The position numbers were made by a program, and so were the translations under genes. Below the pieces are notes generated by a model. It made no database searches, had not been told where the DNA came from, and saw only the letters and a list, made by a program, of their open reading frames with translations. From Brachypodium distachyon (Eukaryota; Streptophyta; Magnoliopsida; Poales; Poaceae), in contig NC_016134.3 in NCBI RefSeq assembly GCF_000005505.3, positions 46,342,650-46,406,649 on the forward strand: a DNA stretch of 64,000 bases, in the 5' to 3' direction. Positions 1-12,262 of this stretch are shown here, piece after piece. Numbering within the stretch: the first letter of the stretch is position 1; each line of letters starts with the position of its first letter.

Positions 1-417
1 TAAGCAGGATCTTCTTGGGGAGAGGAGTGTTTGAGTTGCATAGTGGCGCATAAACACAATTTTGGGAGGATACATGGCTAGGAGATAGGCATCTCAACAA
101 ACAATATCGCGGGGTTGGATGCGGCTCCCATAGCCCGCATTATCACCGGCCTTACGTCACCTGAGCTCATTCTGATAATGGGTAATTTTACTATATTGTG
201 CATACGAGGCATTCCATTGTGGCGAAAATTTTCAGAATGGTACCCCAAACATTACTTCTTGCTGTTGGGTTTGCCCAAAGATCAATCACATGAAGACGCA
301 CAAGAACCCGACAATCACCGGATTATGGCCAAAGGCACCTGTGGATCGACTTATCTCTATTAAGATGGATGACGAATAAGATGGATTTTGGTGGAAGCTA
401 ACGTCTTTTGCTACTTA
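1..417. other. Intergenic, no recognisable gene
   Basis: I see no gene. An open frame at 115-363 has no recognisable domain, splice signals or promoter and is not supported. Confidence 0.4.
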
Positions 418-542
418 CTCGGTACTAAAGTACCCCCATCACATATTAAGTGACTCAAATTTAACCAAATATGGATGTATCTATGCCCAAAAAGCGTCTA
501 GAGACATGTAATATTTCGTCAATTAATATGGTACGGAGGGAG
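418..542. mobile_element. Stowaway-like MITE relic
   Basis: The right end reads GGTACGGAGGGAG followed by TA, the typical Stowaway (Tc1/mariner) terminus and target. The interior, with TAATATTTCGTCAATTAATATG, resembles the MITE at 36376-36482 in this window. The left terminus is degenerate, so that boundary is approximate. Confidence 0.5.
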
Positions 543-997
543 TATGTTGATTATTGGGTCAACACGTGGGGGGGGGTGGTGGTGGTGCCCATCAAGAAAA
601 TAATTTGGAAACTCAAAGTCCCTCTCAAAATTAAGATAGTAGCTTTGCAGACGGGCTTGTTTGGCTTGGCGGTTTTGCTTGATTTCTCAAAGGTGGGGCC
701 CACCTATCGGATGCCACGTCGGCCCCAACCTAACCCGACCCGTTAGCCTGTGATTAAACCCTTCATCCTCCTTCTCACTCCCGCAAGTTTTCAGGGCCGA
801 CGTGGCGTCTGACAGGTGGGCCCCACCTGTAAGGATTCAAGTAAAACCACATGCATACACAACCGGTTTCGGGTTGGCCGAGACAACTTGACTCAAAAAG
901 TGTGGTTATGTGGACGGATTTTCGTTAACTGTGGTTTAGCGACACGACTGCCCAAAAAAGTGTGGTTTTGTGAAATTTACTCTTTTATTTTATTCAA

Positions 998-1456
998 GAG
1001 TAAACTTCAGAAAACCACAAATTTTGGGGCAAGAAGTGGTCGAGAGCGGATGAGGGGGAGGCCGTCAGGGAGGAGAGCGCATGGCGATGGAGGGCGGCGA
1101 CGTGATGACTCGCGGCGGTCAGGGAACGGATGGCGGAGGAGGTGGACGGCTTAGGCGCCGGTGGGGTTACGATGGCGATCTGCATGGAGGAGCGAGCCGA
1201 TCAAGGGGCTGAGCCGCTCAGGGTGGAGGGAAGCTTGTAGAGCCCGGCTTAACGGGCTATCGTTTCGGGTTTGTCCGACGTGTCACCTGACAGGTGGGCG
1301 CGGTATGTAAGAAAAACTATCAAATTGCCTAAACTCGTTATCTTGTGCTTGTTGTTACAATGTGACTGAAAAACTGTGGTTTTCGTGACAAATCAGCAAA
1401 AGTGGGGGCTGCATAAGAAGATTGCCCTGAAATGTGAGGTTTTGTGAAATTTACTC
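998..1456. mobile_element. Small TIR element, GAGTAAA..TTTACTC termini
   Basis: It starts GAGTAAACTTCAGAAAACCACA and ends with the near reverse complement TGTGAGGTTTTGTGAAATTTACTC. The same terminal sequence also ends at 982 and, more degenerate, at 1668, so several related elements or fragments sit side by side. No transposase frame is present, so it is non-autonomous. I could not find a clean target-site duplication; the superfamily (hAT or Mutator type) is unassigned. Confidence 0.5.
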
Positions 1457-1668
1457 TTTTAAAAACTTAATGTTGTGATGATTGTCGCGTCCATCAATCG
1501 ATGTAGAGCCGAGAAAGATGACGTGGCATCTTAGTGGTGGCCCGGGTTGTCGAAAACTCTATCAAGCAGCTAATTATCGAGATTAGGGTTTTCTGAGACC
1601 AGTTGCCCAAAAAAATGTGCTTTTGTGAGACAGCTGCCACAAAAATTGTGGTTCCATAAAATTTACTC

Positions 1669-3047
1669 CAAAATGAATGACAAGAGAGCCTAGTCTCTGA
1701 AACAGAGCAAGGGAAACAGACAGAGAAAAGAATGTGCGACGAAGTGCAGGTCCAAAAACACTACCATTTCCGCAACATAGGAGCCTAGTTAATTTGCAAT
1801 TCGTTGAGATCCTACGTAAGCAATTGCCAATTTGTTTGATTGCTGGCATCACCATGATGTCGCAGTGACATCATCAAATGCAAATCCGTTTACCTATCCC
1901 TTCGGTCCTAACGATTAGCGTCACGGCGTCCATATCGGCACCGTTCTACCCGATTAGCCTCAAAAGTTTTTGTATCGGCACCATTTTAGATAGGTATGTT
2001 TGTTTAAATCTAAGTAGTTCTAGTCGAAATCATCTATACGATCAAGGGACTCCGTACAATCATCTTTCATAGTATCCTCAAATTAATATGGGCCCTTCAT
2101 TTCTTTGCACCGGATGGCTGATCTCAACTGGTACTCCAACTTGAGTAAGATGAAGTACCGTGTGAAAAAGCTACGGAGTAATCTGAATTTAGGGGTAAAA
2201 ACGTAATTTCAAAGGCAATTAGCCAGAATGCTCATAACGCTGTTCATACATCCAGTACCTAGGTTAGATCGAGGCTGCTACATAGAGATTCGACTTGATC
2301 CTAGTTAACAGTTCACAGAAGGTGCCGCCGGCGACCATGTTCTGCCTGCAACGGAGGGTCAGGTTTTCAGTTAGTTAGCTCTAGGCATGAATTAATGATT
2401 GCCAGGCCACGGTTCGACCAAGCTGCGGCGATCGACGCAGTCACACGGTCATGAACAGGGTATGCATCCCAGAGCCAGATCTCTCTGGAGCTCCACGCAT
2501 CTCACACAGCGGCCGGGGCGGCAAGGTGGACGCGCACACACGGGGCCAGCGAACAATAGGGTGCACCTGCGATAGAGCGCGCATGCGAGGAACATCTTCA
2601 ACAGCGGCGGCGTGAATGAGATGAAGATGTGGCCGGCGGCGGCGAGCGATTCTGTTACCCTTTCAGTTGAACGGTCAGATTTGACTGGTACTACGATTTC
2701 GTCGGCAATTAGATGTAAACACGAGAGAGAATGACTAAACTACCCTTTCAATTGAACGGTCAGATTTGACTGGTACTCCCATCTACTCCAAGGGAGTACC
2801 AGGGTACCGTAAAAATTCCCTAAATAATTTGGACAAATAACTATTTTTCTTTTTTACCGGCGAATCGTTTTTGTTTGGCCGTAATCCTTGCCAATTGGAG
2901 GCTGAGCAAGGGGTTTTATATAAAATTGTGTTCAAGCGATGGGTTTGATTTATTCTCAGCCGTACGATAACTTTAAATCAATATAATTTCTGCTACTTTA
3001 ATTAGATATTAGATTAAGCTACCTATTCTTGCAGGAAAAACATCTAC
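1669..3047. other. Intergenic; one 85-bp duplicated block
   Basis: No gene is seen. A block beginning TACCCTTTCA and containing TTGAACGGTCAGATTTGACT occurs at about 2656 and again at about 2741 (period 85 bp). The stretch next to the WAK-type gene shows no kinase-domain frame on either strand. Confidence 0.5.
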
Positions 3048-4103
3048 CTAAGCACCTAAATTAATCAGATCAGTTTTTTTTATGTAGAGTACGTCTTTTG
3101 GAAAACAAACACATTCTGTTTTTGTGGAACAGGGAGCGGGGAAAGTGAGATGACCTGGAATGCAGCCATCTGCAGTGTAAGGATTATTGCGGCCTTGGTT
3201 TTGGCACCAACACGAGTAGCCTCCTCCATGTGGGCTATCTTCGCAGGTACTTCCTCTGCTGCATGCGTAACTTGATTTTTCCATTTGGGCGCTTTTACAA
3301 TTCGGTTGGTCCGTGAAAGCTGTAAGGAAGATCGCCCCTTCTTGGATCCCGTGTATTCGACTCGAGTAAAGATCACGCGTCTGAAACCAGTACTCTTCTG
3401 ACAAGAAAAGTTTCACTTTACGGAGCAGTTGATGATGTGCTTGCGCTTTGCCATCACGGAGGCGGCCGATTCTCAGAGCAAGGGCTCGCCGGTTCTGTTT
3501 CAAGGCAATGCTGCAGCAGCCCTGCCCATTGCACATCATACTCGAGGGCGCAGAATCTCCCGCGAGCGCATCATCGTCCTTCTCCATGGCCTCCCTGTCT
3601 TCCAGGCAAACGCTCATGCAAAAACCGATGAGATGGTTGGTGTCGTGGTCGAACAAGTAGGCGTCCACGCCACACCCAACCACGTACAGAGAGTTATATC
3701 TGTAGAGAGTAAGGCCCTTGACAGGGGATTCCCACGACACGTAATAGGCGTCCCCACCTGGTCTCATGTCGACGCTGAGCTCAACGAAGGAGGCCTCAAC
3801 ATAGTCGTAGTGTAGCTCCTGTATCTGAGTAGTACTGTTGCCTAGAAAGAGCTTGTTGTTGTGGCAGGTGAGCTCGAAGCCTTGCCGGAAGCAGCCCGGC
3901 CCTATCCCGAAAGGGTACACGATGTGAACATCCCCACAACCGGGGGGGCAGCGGGCCAGCTCGGCAGCGGTAGGGACATGCAAGATCCCACCCCCGCCAA
4001 CGGCGGCGACTCCGGAGGCCGCCGCCGCCGCCGCCGATCGCGGCGCAGCAGCTGCCATTGCCAAGCACACGAGCAGCGGCGGCAGAAAGGACTTGGATCT
4101 CAT
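3048..4103 (-). CDS. WAK-type extracellular-domain protein lacking a kinase
   Basis: 351 residues from the ATG at 4101-4103. An earlier in-frame ATG at 4235 adds 44 residues without signal-peptide character, so the inner start, followed directly by a hydrophobic Ala/Leu-rich signal peptide (about 1-26), is preferred. The mature part begins C-P-P-G-C-G-D-V near residue 52 and continues V-Y-P-F-G-I-G-P-G-C-F, the galacturonan-binding GUB_WAK_bind signature. Cys-rich sequence follows, then an EGF-like segment ending Y-S-C-W-C and D-G-C-I-P-G. In the family, such ectodomains bind wall pectin and are followed by a transmembrane helix and Ser/Thr kinase. Here the frame stops about 28 residues after the EGF segment, and no kinase is visible down to position 1. 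It may be a secreted decoy-like protein, a truncated gene, or an exon 1 whose partner is lost. Confidence 0.7.
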   Translation of the reverse strand: MRSKSFLPPLLVCLAMAAAAPRSAAAAAASGVAAVGGGGILHVPTAAELARCPPGCGDVHIVYPFGIGPGCFRQGFELTCHNNKLFLGNSTTQIQELHYDYVEASFVELSVDMRPGGDAYYVSWESPVKGLTLYRYNSLYVVGCGVDAYLFDHDTNHLIGFCMSVCLEDREAMEKDDDALAGDSAPSSMMCNGQGCCSIALKQNRRALALRIGRLRDGKAQAHHQLLRKVKLFLSEEYWFQTRDLYSSRIHGIQEGAIFLTAFTDQPNCKSAQMEKSSYACSRGSTCEDSPHGGGYSCWCQNQGRNNPYTADGCIPGHLTFPAPCSTKTECVCFPKDVLYIKKTDLINLGA

Positions 4104-4235
4104 CGTGGCTGTTTTCTTCTTGCTGCTGGCTCTCCTTTTTTTTAGTGCCTGTGGCGGGAATTCAGTGTTACTTATACATGCAGACGGAAAGGTATTTACC
4201 TGCAGCTGCTGGCATGCACGGCTCCGGTCAGTCAT

Positions 4236-7200
4236 GAGTTAAATGAAGGAAGTCGACCCATGCAGTAACCCCGTTCAGATCTTACTGTGTCATCCCTGCC
4301 CGGACGGCCGGGGTCATCAGGCATACACGACCGGCGGCCGTCGCTGCCGGACTGCAGCGGTCGAGTACTGTGCAGCCAGGCTGATCGATAGAGCCACAAG
4401 GAATTAAACGGGGTGTTTCCCTCTTCTGGTTGATTAACGACGTCGTGGCTGAGTGACCAGTCGTGGAAGTCGAATTACCCTGTTCTGCAGGCAAATTAAC
4501 CTTGCCAGCGACAGTACTTATTGCAGACATTCATGGCCAGGCGTTGTTAGCTGGTCACTTGGTCAGATCAGGGATTCCTTTTCCACATGAAGAATAACTG
4601 ACCGTCTTGTTTTTCTGCGTGGAAAGACCTAAAGGGCGTGTTCTTCACGTCCAGTTAGTGGTAGATGGGATACGCGAGGCTCTGTTACACCGTTCCAGAG
4701 AGTTTGTTTCCCCCCGTTTAGTAGTGATTTGAGATCAGTACGTGCTTGTAAGCTCTGAACCCCTCTTCCTTTTCGTCTCTTTTATCTGTTTTTAATGTGT
4801 TCTCCTCGGTCGATTATCTCGACCTCCTTTGGCAACAAATGACACCCGATGACCATTTCGTAAATAAAATTTTGGCAATAAACTAACTTAAAGCGGAAAC
4901 TTTTTTGGCAATAAACTAACTTAAAACCGGTTAAGTTGCTACATCGTTCGACTCTTCAGTTTCTCACGTGTAGTAACTTTTATTTTTGAGGGGTTCACGC
5001 GTAGTAACTTGTTCCTTTTTTTTTGTAGGGAATGTAGTAACTTGTTCCTGTACGTATACACAGAGACACGGGCCGGACGAGGAAAAAGAATAGGCCAGCA
5101 ACAAACAAAAAAAAGGAACAGACGACATAAATTGGATCAGTGCAAAGGCGAACAGGCAGGCAACAAGAAGGCCGATCCACAAGACCGCAAAAAAGCCCAG
5201 TAGAAACAAAGGGAACCCAGGCCCGCAGCCCACGACTCACGAATCTAGCTTTAGAGAGGAAACGGCCTAGCTGTGAAAGAGACGACTGAGCTCTAAGACG
5301 ACTGAGCTCTAAGATCCTCTAAAAAAAAAAGCTCTAAGATAATCTCCGATTCTCAACAAAAAAAAAAGATAATCTCCTATAAAACGTCACGAGTTTTTTT
5401 TTCTTTTTGATAGTACAGGAAGTAACTCGATTATTATTGACGAGTTTTGGTCTCCCCTCTTCGTACCGAGTTGCAGGGTAACAAGTTGTCAGAGACGCTG
5501 TTACACAGTCGTCCTGAGATGTTCGAACTCTTGGCCATGACTCAGATCAGTGGACGTAAACAGTGGTAAAGAACAGAGGCGTGCGCGTGGTTGATATCAG
5601 AAAATTCAGAACCACATCATCATGCGAAGTTACCACGTACTACTACACCCTCCTCCATGAATGACTGCATAGCCGAGTCTTTTAGCCTGCAAGTAGTGTT
5701 AGTGCAAGTAGAACTAGACACGGAGAAGACTAGTCCAAAGCTAACCTTTTTGTTTTGAGAATATTTTAAAGCTAATAACTGGGAGAAGAGATTTCCGGAG
5801 AAAGGTGCGCATAAACTTGAAAGATGTGCTTGAGCAATACTAAAAAGTACCCAAGGAGAACTGGACCAGATTCTAGATCCTCTAAACCCTAACTCCAAAC
5901 TCTAGTTTTTTTTCCTGTGTTTTTCTTTGTTCGGTTTTTCGGCCCGGAGTCACTTCTTCCGCAGTCGAATTCTTTCGACCGTTTTTGGTAATAAATAACC
6001 TGACGATGGTCGTTTCGTCGAAAGAGAAAGGAAGAACTGGACCAGACGAAGAATCCTCGTTGTTGTCATGGACCCAAATACGGTCCAGAACAATAGGCTT
6101 CTTTATTATACACAGGAGACCCAGAACTCGAAAAAAATTGTACAGTAAAACGATGTAAACTGGCATGACTATGCTACGAACTATGCTACGGAGTACACAG
6201 GAACAACTTTCGCACACGTTCTTTAATGAGCGATGAAAATGCATTTGAACCAGCTCTGAACCTGGACAAACAGCCTCTCTGTAGTAACCTGGAGACTTCG
6301 ATTCTGAAAGATTATTTAATGAACGATGAAAATGCATTTGACATTTCTACTAGCAGTTGGCTTGCCGACAAGTGGGGTGAAAAAAAATTATTTTCATGAC
6401 TCTTGGCCATTGACCATCACAACCATGAACTAAATTCACACGGAACTAACCCCCCAGTGGCCGTTGTCAACCCAGGCAGTAACAACTTAGTGATATCTTG
6501 TATGCTCGGATGCTGACTCACACTCAATCAAGAGGTGACACATTGACCCATGGAGATTCTATGGAACATGATATCCTCCCGCTGTAGTCTCACTGTCATC
6601 ATCTGAGTATCTCATTGCCTCCCCAAATTGGCCCACAATGATCCTCCACCAATGTGCATTCATGTGTTACTTACCACTCTCCATGTTGAGCGCTTGACGA
6701 TTGGCGGGCGGCTTCTTTTTGCTGAAGCGATCCAAAGGTGTCGGGTAACGGTTATGACAGCAAACAGAAAACATCTCCATCTGCATGGAGGCAAAAAAGT
6801 GGTTATTGCGTCGAAGGAATACACAAAACTCACTTCTGAAGTAGAATGGTCATAAGCATTTTTGTCCATTATAAGTTCATGGTCTTGTAGAAAGCAACTA
6901 GCAAATTAAGTTCTGAGACAACCAGACTTGTACCTACAGATGACCTTGCAAGATAAGTACCGTTTCAAATAGGCCAAATGGCACTGCTTGAAGGAGACTA
7001 GGGTTTTAAAAAGGTGATTCAGACATGGATTTGCATGTGAGAATTAGAGGGGATGAGAGATAGCAAATACAAGAGACATTTCTTCTTCATTAGTTCAACA
7101 GAAAACACATGGCATCCTTATAAAGTGGATGCTTATCTGCTTATGCCCTTGACATTTCTCAACACAATTTGACTCTTAGGTAGACCTTTCCTCACATAAT

Positions 7201-7733
7201 TGGACTTTCTTACCAAAAGAATAATACAATCGATTTCCTAATATACTTTTCCATAATATCTCTTGGACTCTTTCCTATTCTGTTCCTCCAATTCTTTTGT
7301 TAAAGACGTCTCCTTCCTTTCCCCAGGCTCTTGGACTCCTTGTGCGCAATCTTCTCTTCGCCTACTTGGACTCCACAAGCTCCAATCGCAACTTGTACAA
7401 GCTGCTGCCTGCTGCTGTCCTTTTCCAATACGTGAGTCAGCATACCAAACGAGAAATGTACGTGATAGGCCTATAGCTTTTCATAGGGGCCTAGTATTGC
7501 TTTTTCGTTGCACATCAAATGGTATGCTGAAGCATGCAGATTTTACCCATTTTTCTAGTAACTTCATTTTTAACAAAGGACAGTGCAAAGTTCTGAGATC
7601 AGTGGAAATGAAATAATTAGATGTAAAAGAAAAACCAAAATCACTAAACATGATACATCTGCCACAAAACCAGATCCTGTTGGGATTTCATGGAGACACA
7701 CTGGTTACCATTGGTTGGAATAGCTACTAGATT
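4236..7733. other. Intergenic, no supported gene
   Basis: AT-rich sequence with short open frames only. A 27-bp motif (TTTAATGARCGATGAAAATG plus seven bases) appears near 6220 and 6315. I recognise no protein family or splice-consistent exon chain. Confidence 0.4.
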
Positions 7734-7909
7734 CCACTACTTCACCTAGGTGTCAAGCAACTATCATGGCATCAGAATGGAGCAGAAAAATGTCACACAC
7801 TGTACTTGACCCCACTACTTCTACCTGCACAAATGTCAAGCAGGCATGATGGCACTAGACCAGAACATAGTAATGCATAAAGCTGTACTTGGCTCCACTA
7901 CTTATGGAA
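7734..7909. repeat. Imperfect tandem repeat, about 80-bp units
   Basis: Units start with CCACTACTT at 7734, 7812 and 7895. They share the order CCACTACTT, then GTCAAGCA, then ATGGCA, then CTGTACTTG. The third copy is partial. No coding frame runs through it. Confidence 0.55.
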
Positions 7910-8892
7910 ATATAGAAAAATATTTTTTAATGCCTCAATCAAGATGAACCTGTGACAATTTTATCGTTGAAATGACATCTCAGCACTAGACAGCACCCTA
8001 CACAAATAAGTGGTGGCGGCATAGCATTCCATTCCTTTATTCTCTTCCACGGTGTGTTCCGTATACTCCAAAGAAGAGAATAAACAGATAATAATGGTAA
8101 TGCAGACGGTATCACAGTTTGAGGAAAGATTCTAATTCTGACAGCAATTAAACTCAACAACAACTCCCTTTTTCCTTAACAGAAAAGGAATCAGTTAAAT
8201 GAGGCTTACCTAAACAAACGACGCTGCCCAGAAGAACATTTAAGGGTGAAGAGGCTTCCACGTGGACAGTGCAGCACGTTTCTGTCCACTAGATAACATA
8301 AAAATATAGTAATACTTAGAAAACAGGGGGATAAGAATATCAGAAAGCCAGCACTTAAATTTCTGCAAGTAAACATCAAATGAAGTATGCACAAATGAAT
8401 TGATAGTTTAGGAAAGCATCATTCCAAAATGTTTTATTCCCTTTCTTTTTCATTTGCTCCACGAGGGCATACTTCCTTAGTTGCTACGAATAATTACGCC
8501 TGGATATGCTTTAAGAACTAAGGTGTTTTTTTGTGTGCTCTCCAGAAGATTTTGCTGCCATGTCACTGTAATTTTTTTGGAATTTCTCATATGTTTTCCT
8601 TTGGAAAACTACAGAAATAATGATCCCAACAAAATGAAAATGTGCAAAACTAAGCATCAAAATCTGCAGGATACATTGTCATGTAGACACTACAGATGGG
8701 AGGACTGGCACTTTTTCCTAGCTAATATAAGATAGTTCAGTAACATAATCTTCAGAGACCCACTTGCATGAAGGTGTCTTATGTTTCCTAAAGAAATAAC
8801 ATGGAGGTAGTGATCTGCAATATCTTTTCAGAGGACTATATGGTGGGAAACCATCAACTTGTTTCATTTCAACCAAGACAAAAGATAATATA
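7910..8892. other. Intergenic, no recognisable gene
   Basis: AT-rich sequence without a recognisable gene, RNA or element before the MITE. Confidence 0.4.
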
Positions 8893-9133
8893 CTCCCTCC
8901 ATTTCACAAAGGTTGGCGTATTTTGCTTCGTTAAGACAAGGCTTTGAGCAATGATAACTCTATTAATATGTGTTTTTCCATACATGAAATTTATATCAGT
9001 AGATTCGCCTTTAAAAGTTCTTGTGAATAATCATGATTTCGTATCATAAAAGTTACATATTAATAGAGTAATTCTTGATCAAAGCCTTGTCTTAACGAAC
9101 CAAAATATGCCAACCATTGTGAAATGGAGGGAG
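8893..9133. mobile_element. Stowaway MITE, 241 bp
   Basis: It begins CTCCCTCCATTTCACAAAGG and ends with the inverted complement CATTGTGAAATGGAGGGAG, flanked by TA on both sides (8891-8892, 9134-9135). Terminal inverted repeats extend for at least 40 bp with few mismatches. There is no coding capacity. It lies about 460 bp upstream of the TFL1-like ATG. Confidence 0.85.
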
Positions 9134-9493
9134 TATTTATCTAATAAATGTCCGTATCAATAACAAAAACAAAACTGAAAGAGGTATGCTAACAATGAAG
9201 ATCAAAGAATTGTGCACCTTTGTATTTTTTATCATTCATATCTGATTCTGGTGAAAAAAGTGTTATTACCCCTAGAACTTGGAAGAAGATACATGAAATA
9301 TTAATTGCATAGGTTCTATGCGCAACTGTTAGAGAAGAAACAAGACCATTGGTTGGCTGTCTTGGAAAAAGTGGTTAGATCCTTTCTGTGGCCTTTTCAG
9401 TTCTTTCCACGCATACCCAACTAAAAAGGGACACATACCACTCATGTCTCACATTTGCATTTGAGCTTACACATGAAGCAGGATTCTTGAAGC

Positions 9494-9501
9494 TATAAAT
9501 A
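9494..9501 (+). promoter_or_regulatory. TATA box of the TFL1-like gene
   Basis: TATAAATA sits 102 bp upstream of the start codon at 9596, a plausible spacing for a short 5' leader. Assignment rests on position and consensus only. Confidence 0.6.
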
Positions 9502-9595
9502 GAGCCGCGTACTCTAGCAATGGCCAATAAGCAGCCCAAGGCACAACCAGTCAGAGCATTCACTGTGCAAGATACAAATATTTGCCAAATCAACT

Positions 9596-10466
9596 ATGTC
9601 TAGGTCTGTGGAGCCTCTTATTGTTGGTCGGGTGATTGGAGAAGTTCTCGACACATTTAACCCGTGTGTGAAGATGGTAACGACCTATAACTCCAATAAG
9701 CTTGTCTTCAACGGCCATGAGCTCTACCCATCAGCAGTTGCATCTAAACCAAGAGTAGAGGTCCAAGGGGGTGACTTGCGATCTTTATTCACATTGGTAG
9801 AGTGCACTGAACTCAATTATGGAACTCCATATTCAACTTCTAGTACTTTTTTACTTGCTTTGTCTTCCCTAATGGCCATAACTATTCATAATTCAGGTTA
9901 TGACGGACCCAGATGTGCCAGGACCAAGTGACCCATACCAAAGGGAGCACCTTCACTGGTAATCTTCTGCACAGTTATTTCCAATGGATGCTTACTGATC
10001 AACTAAATATTAGTATGTGTTGCTAAGCAAGATAGCAACACAGCTTGCATTTATAAAAATGTGTAATTTCCTGAGCACTTTTATTGGGAGTCATTTTATC
10101 ATGCCGTTTACACTTACACAGGATTGTTACTGATATACCTGGGACAACTGATGCTTCTTTCGGTAGGTCCTTCCTCTGAGATTCGAATTGGTCTATTCCA
10201 TGTTCTCCATTTTTGAACAAATAACCATATATACCTTTTGAATTGCAGGACGGGAGGTAATAAGCTATGAGAGCCCAAAGCCCAACATTGGCATCCACAG
10301 GTTCATTTTTGTGCTCTTCAAGCAGAAGCGAAGGCAGACTGTAACTGCACCTTCCTTCAGGGATCATTTCAACACCCGTCAGTTTGCTGAGCAGAATGAC
10401 CTCGGCCTCCCTGTGGCTGCTGTCTACTTCAATTGTCAGAGAGAAACTGCTGCCAGGAGGCGCTGA
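9596..10466 (+). CDS. TFL1/CENTRORADIALIS-like PEBP protein (RCN type)
   Basis: Four exons: 9596-9796, 9897-9958, 10122-10162 and 10249-10466. Introns of 100, 163 and 86 bp are all GT..AG, and the 62- and 41-nt middle exons are diagnostic of the FT/TFL1 family. The product is 173 residues, the usual size. It is a phosphatidylethanolamine-binding-protein relative which, in the TFL1 clade, competes with FT for 14-3-3 proteins and FD-type bZIPs to keep meristems indeterminate and delay flowering. Repressor-type features visible are His in R-E-H-L-H-W (the TFL1 His88 position, Tyr in FT), Asp in N-D-L-G-L-P, and the DPDxP and GIHR motifs. It resembles rice RCN2/RCN4; which orthologue is not settled. 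Residue 64 is Leu (L-R-S-L-F-T-L), where I recall Phe in most relatives. The gene looks intact. Confidence 0.93.
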
Positions 10467-12180
10467 AGATTCCAATTCATGTTGTCCCAGTTATAACAAA
10501 TAAAGGCCTTTGGAGTTACGATCTTGTTTCTGAAGTCAATGCTCCTCTGCTACATTACTAGCTTGTGAACCTACGCATCTTTACTACATTATTTGCTCAT
10601 AGATCTACAAAGAATCAAATGCATTTTGCAGATTGTATTGACTAGATTGTTTTGTAAGCAGTAAGATCGCCCATCATGTTGACGAATGCCTGTATACTGG
10701 TGGTCCATGCTTATGGTTCCAAGTCGTGTATAAGCCAGTTGTCACTGAAACCAGGTCAGGTAGACAACCCCAACTGGCAAAAGGTTTTATCTACCGTATG
10801 TCGCTTGTCAGCTCCATGTTGCACGCACCTTTTCTGATATGCAATCTCCTGTAACCGGACTTTGTTAGATATTGTTCTTTCACCTAGTAGAACAATGTAG
10901 GGCCTGCTAACTGTATTTCACTGCCCCTATAATCTAATAGACATGATATAGAATGGAGATATCCAATAGATATGATATAAAATGGAGATATCCAGCGTAT
11001 CTAGATGGTTACCCACTAGAAATGCTAGAAGCATGTAGTGGGTTTTCCACCTATTTTGCCTTCAGAATGTCCTTACACCAAACAACAAAAACAACCATTT
11101 CATATGCATACATGCACATTGCATAATAAATGACCCTTCTTTCCACCATCCTCTAGAATTATTGTACACATTAATTATTTGCAACACACTAACCAATCGT
11201 CTGCCACTACAACATAATCCCAACAATTATACTTGTGTTATTTGCTCTGTGTACTGTTGGGAGGTTGGACCTCCCAATAGTATTTGCTGGTTGGGAGTGG
11301 GAGGGAATAATCTCTGAATGAAAACACCTCACAAACAGAAGAAGAAACTGGACTATGAGGCATACGCTACCACCCATGACTATGCTTTGACTGAAAACTA
11401 ACATCTCCAGCTCAGATTCAAGCAAACATTGTTGTTTTATTACTTAATTATTTTGGCCCGCCTAACTAGGCTCAGTGCACAGTTCAGGGCCTAACCATAT
11501 AACCTGGTTATTTTATTACTTAATTGTTTTGGCATATTGAAAAATCCTAACCTTACCATGTGGGAGGCGTTTTACCAGTCTGACAGTATGGATCAATCCT
11601 GACCTAGCACATGTTGAAGGAGCCATTAGAGCAACCAGTTAATTTCAATTACTACTGTCTATGGGGCATGGGCCAATTCATCCTGAACCCAATTGACAAA
11701 AGATGATCAGGTTGACCTCAGCCTATGCATGTTTTATGGTCTGCAACTTTCAGTGGCTTCGGTGCAGATTACAGACTTAAAGGAAGGAAGTATATCAGCA
11801 CGGAACATTTGCACAAAATGATACACTGAACACCTTATTGAAAACTAAGGAGGTAAAAAAGTGCAGGAAATAAAATGAGGAACAAAATTAACATAGAAAA
11901 GAATAATTGCCTGTAGGATTTACTTATCAAAATCAACTAAGCCGAAAGTCTCACACAGCTATGAGGTACAATAAAATACGCAGTAGAATTGCTCGTAGGA
12001 TTTACATATCAACATTTTGATTACATAAGCTAAATATCTTCACATCTAAAAGAAGAAAATATGATCTGCCTACATTTCCAGATTTGTCTTACTTATAAAC
12101 ATCTACAATTTGAGCCCATCAAACAAGTGATGTGCATGTGCTCCACTCGCTCTTGAGAAAAGTTCTAGGTTAAACAAATA
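10467..12180. other. Intergenic, no supported gene
   Basis: 3' flank of the TFL1-like gene, then AT-rich sequence. A short repeated phrase (ATAGATATGATATA and ATAGACATGATATA, each followed by GAATGG or AAATGGAGATATCCA) lies at about 10935-10995. Nothing else is recognised. Confidence 0.4.
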
Positions 12181-12262
12181 CTCCCTCCATCCAGAAATAA
12201 GTGACTTGGATTTGTATAGATTCTTATACAAATCCAAGTCACTTATTTCCGGACGGAGGGAG
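12181..12262. mobile_element. Very short Stowaway MITE
   Basis: About 82 bp, almost a perfect hairpin. The left half runs CTCCCTCCATCCAGAAATAA and the right half ends TTATTTCCGGACGGAGGGAG. TA precedes it at 12179-12180. A transcript would fold into a long stem. Confidence 0.8.

Noticed and set aside
816..1154. 112-codon frame near the left end
   Set aside because: It lies across element termini and GC-rich repeat; no domain.
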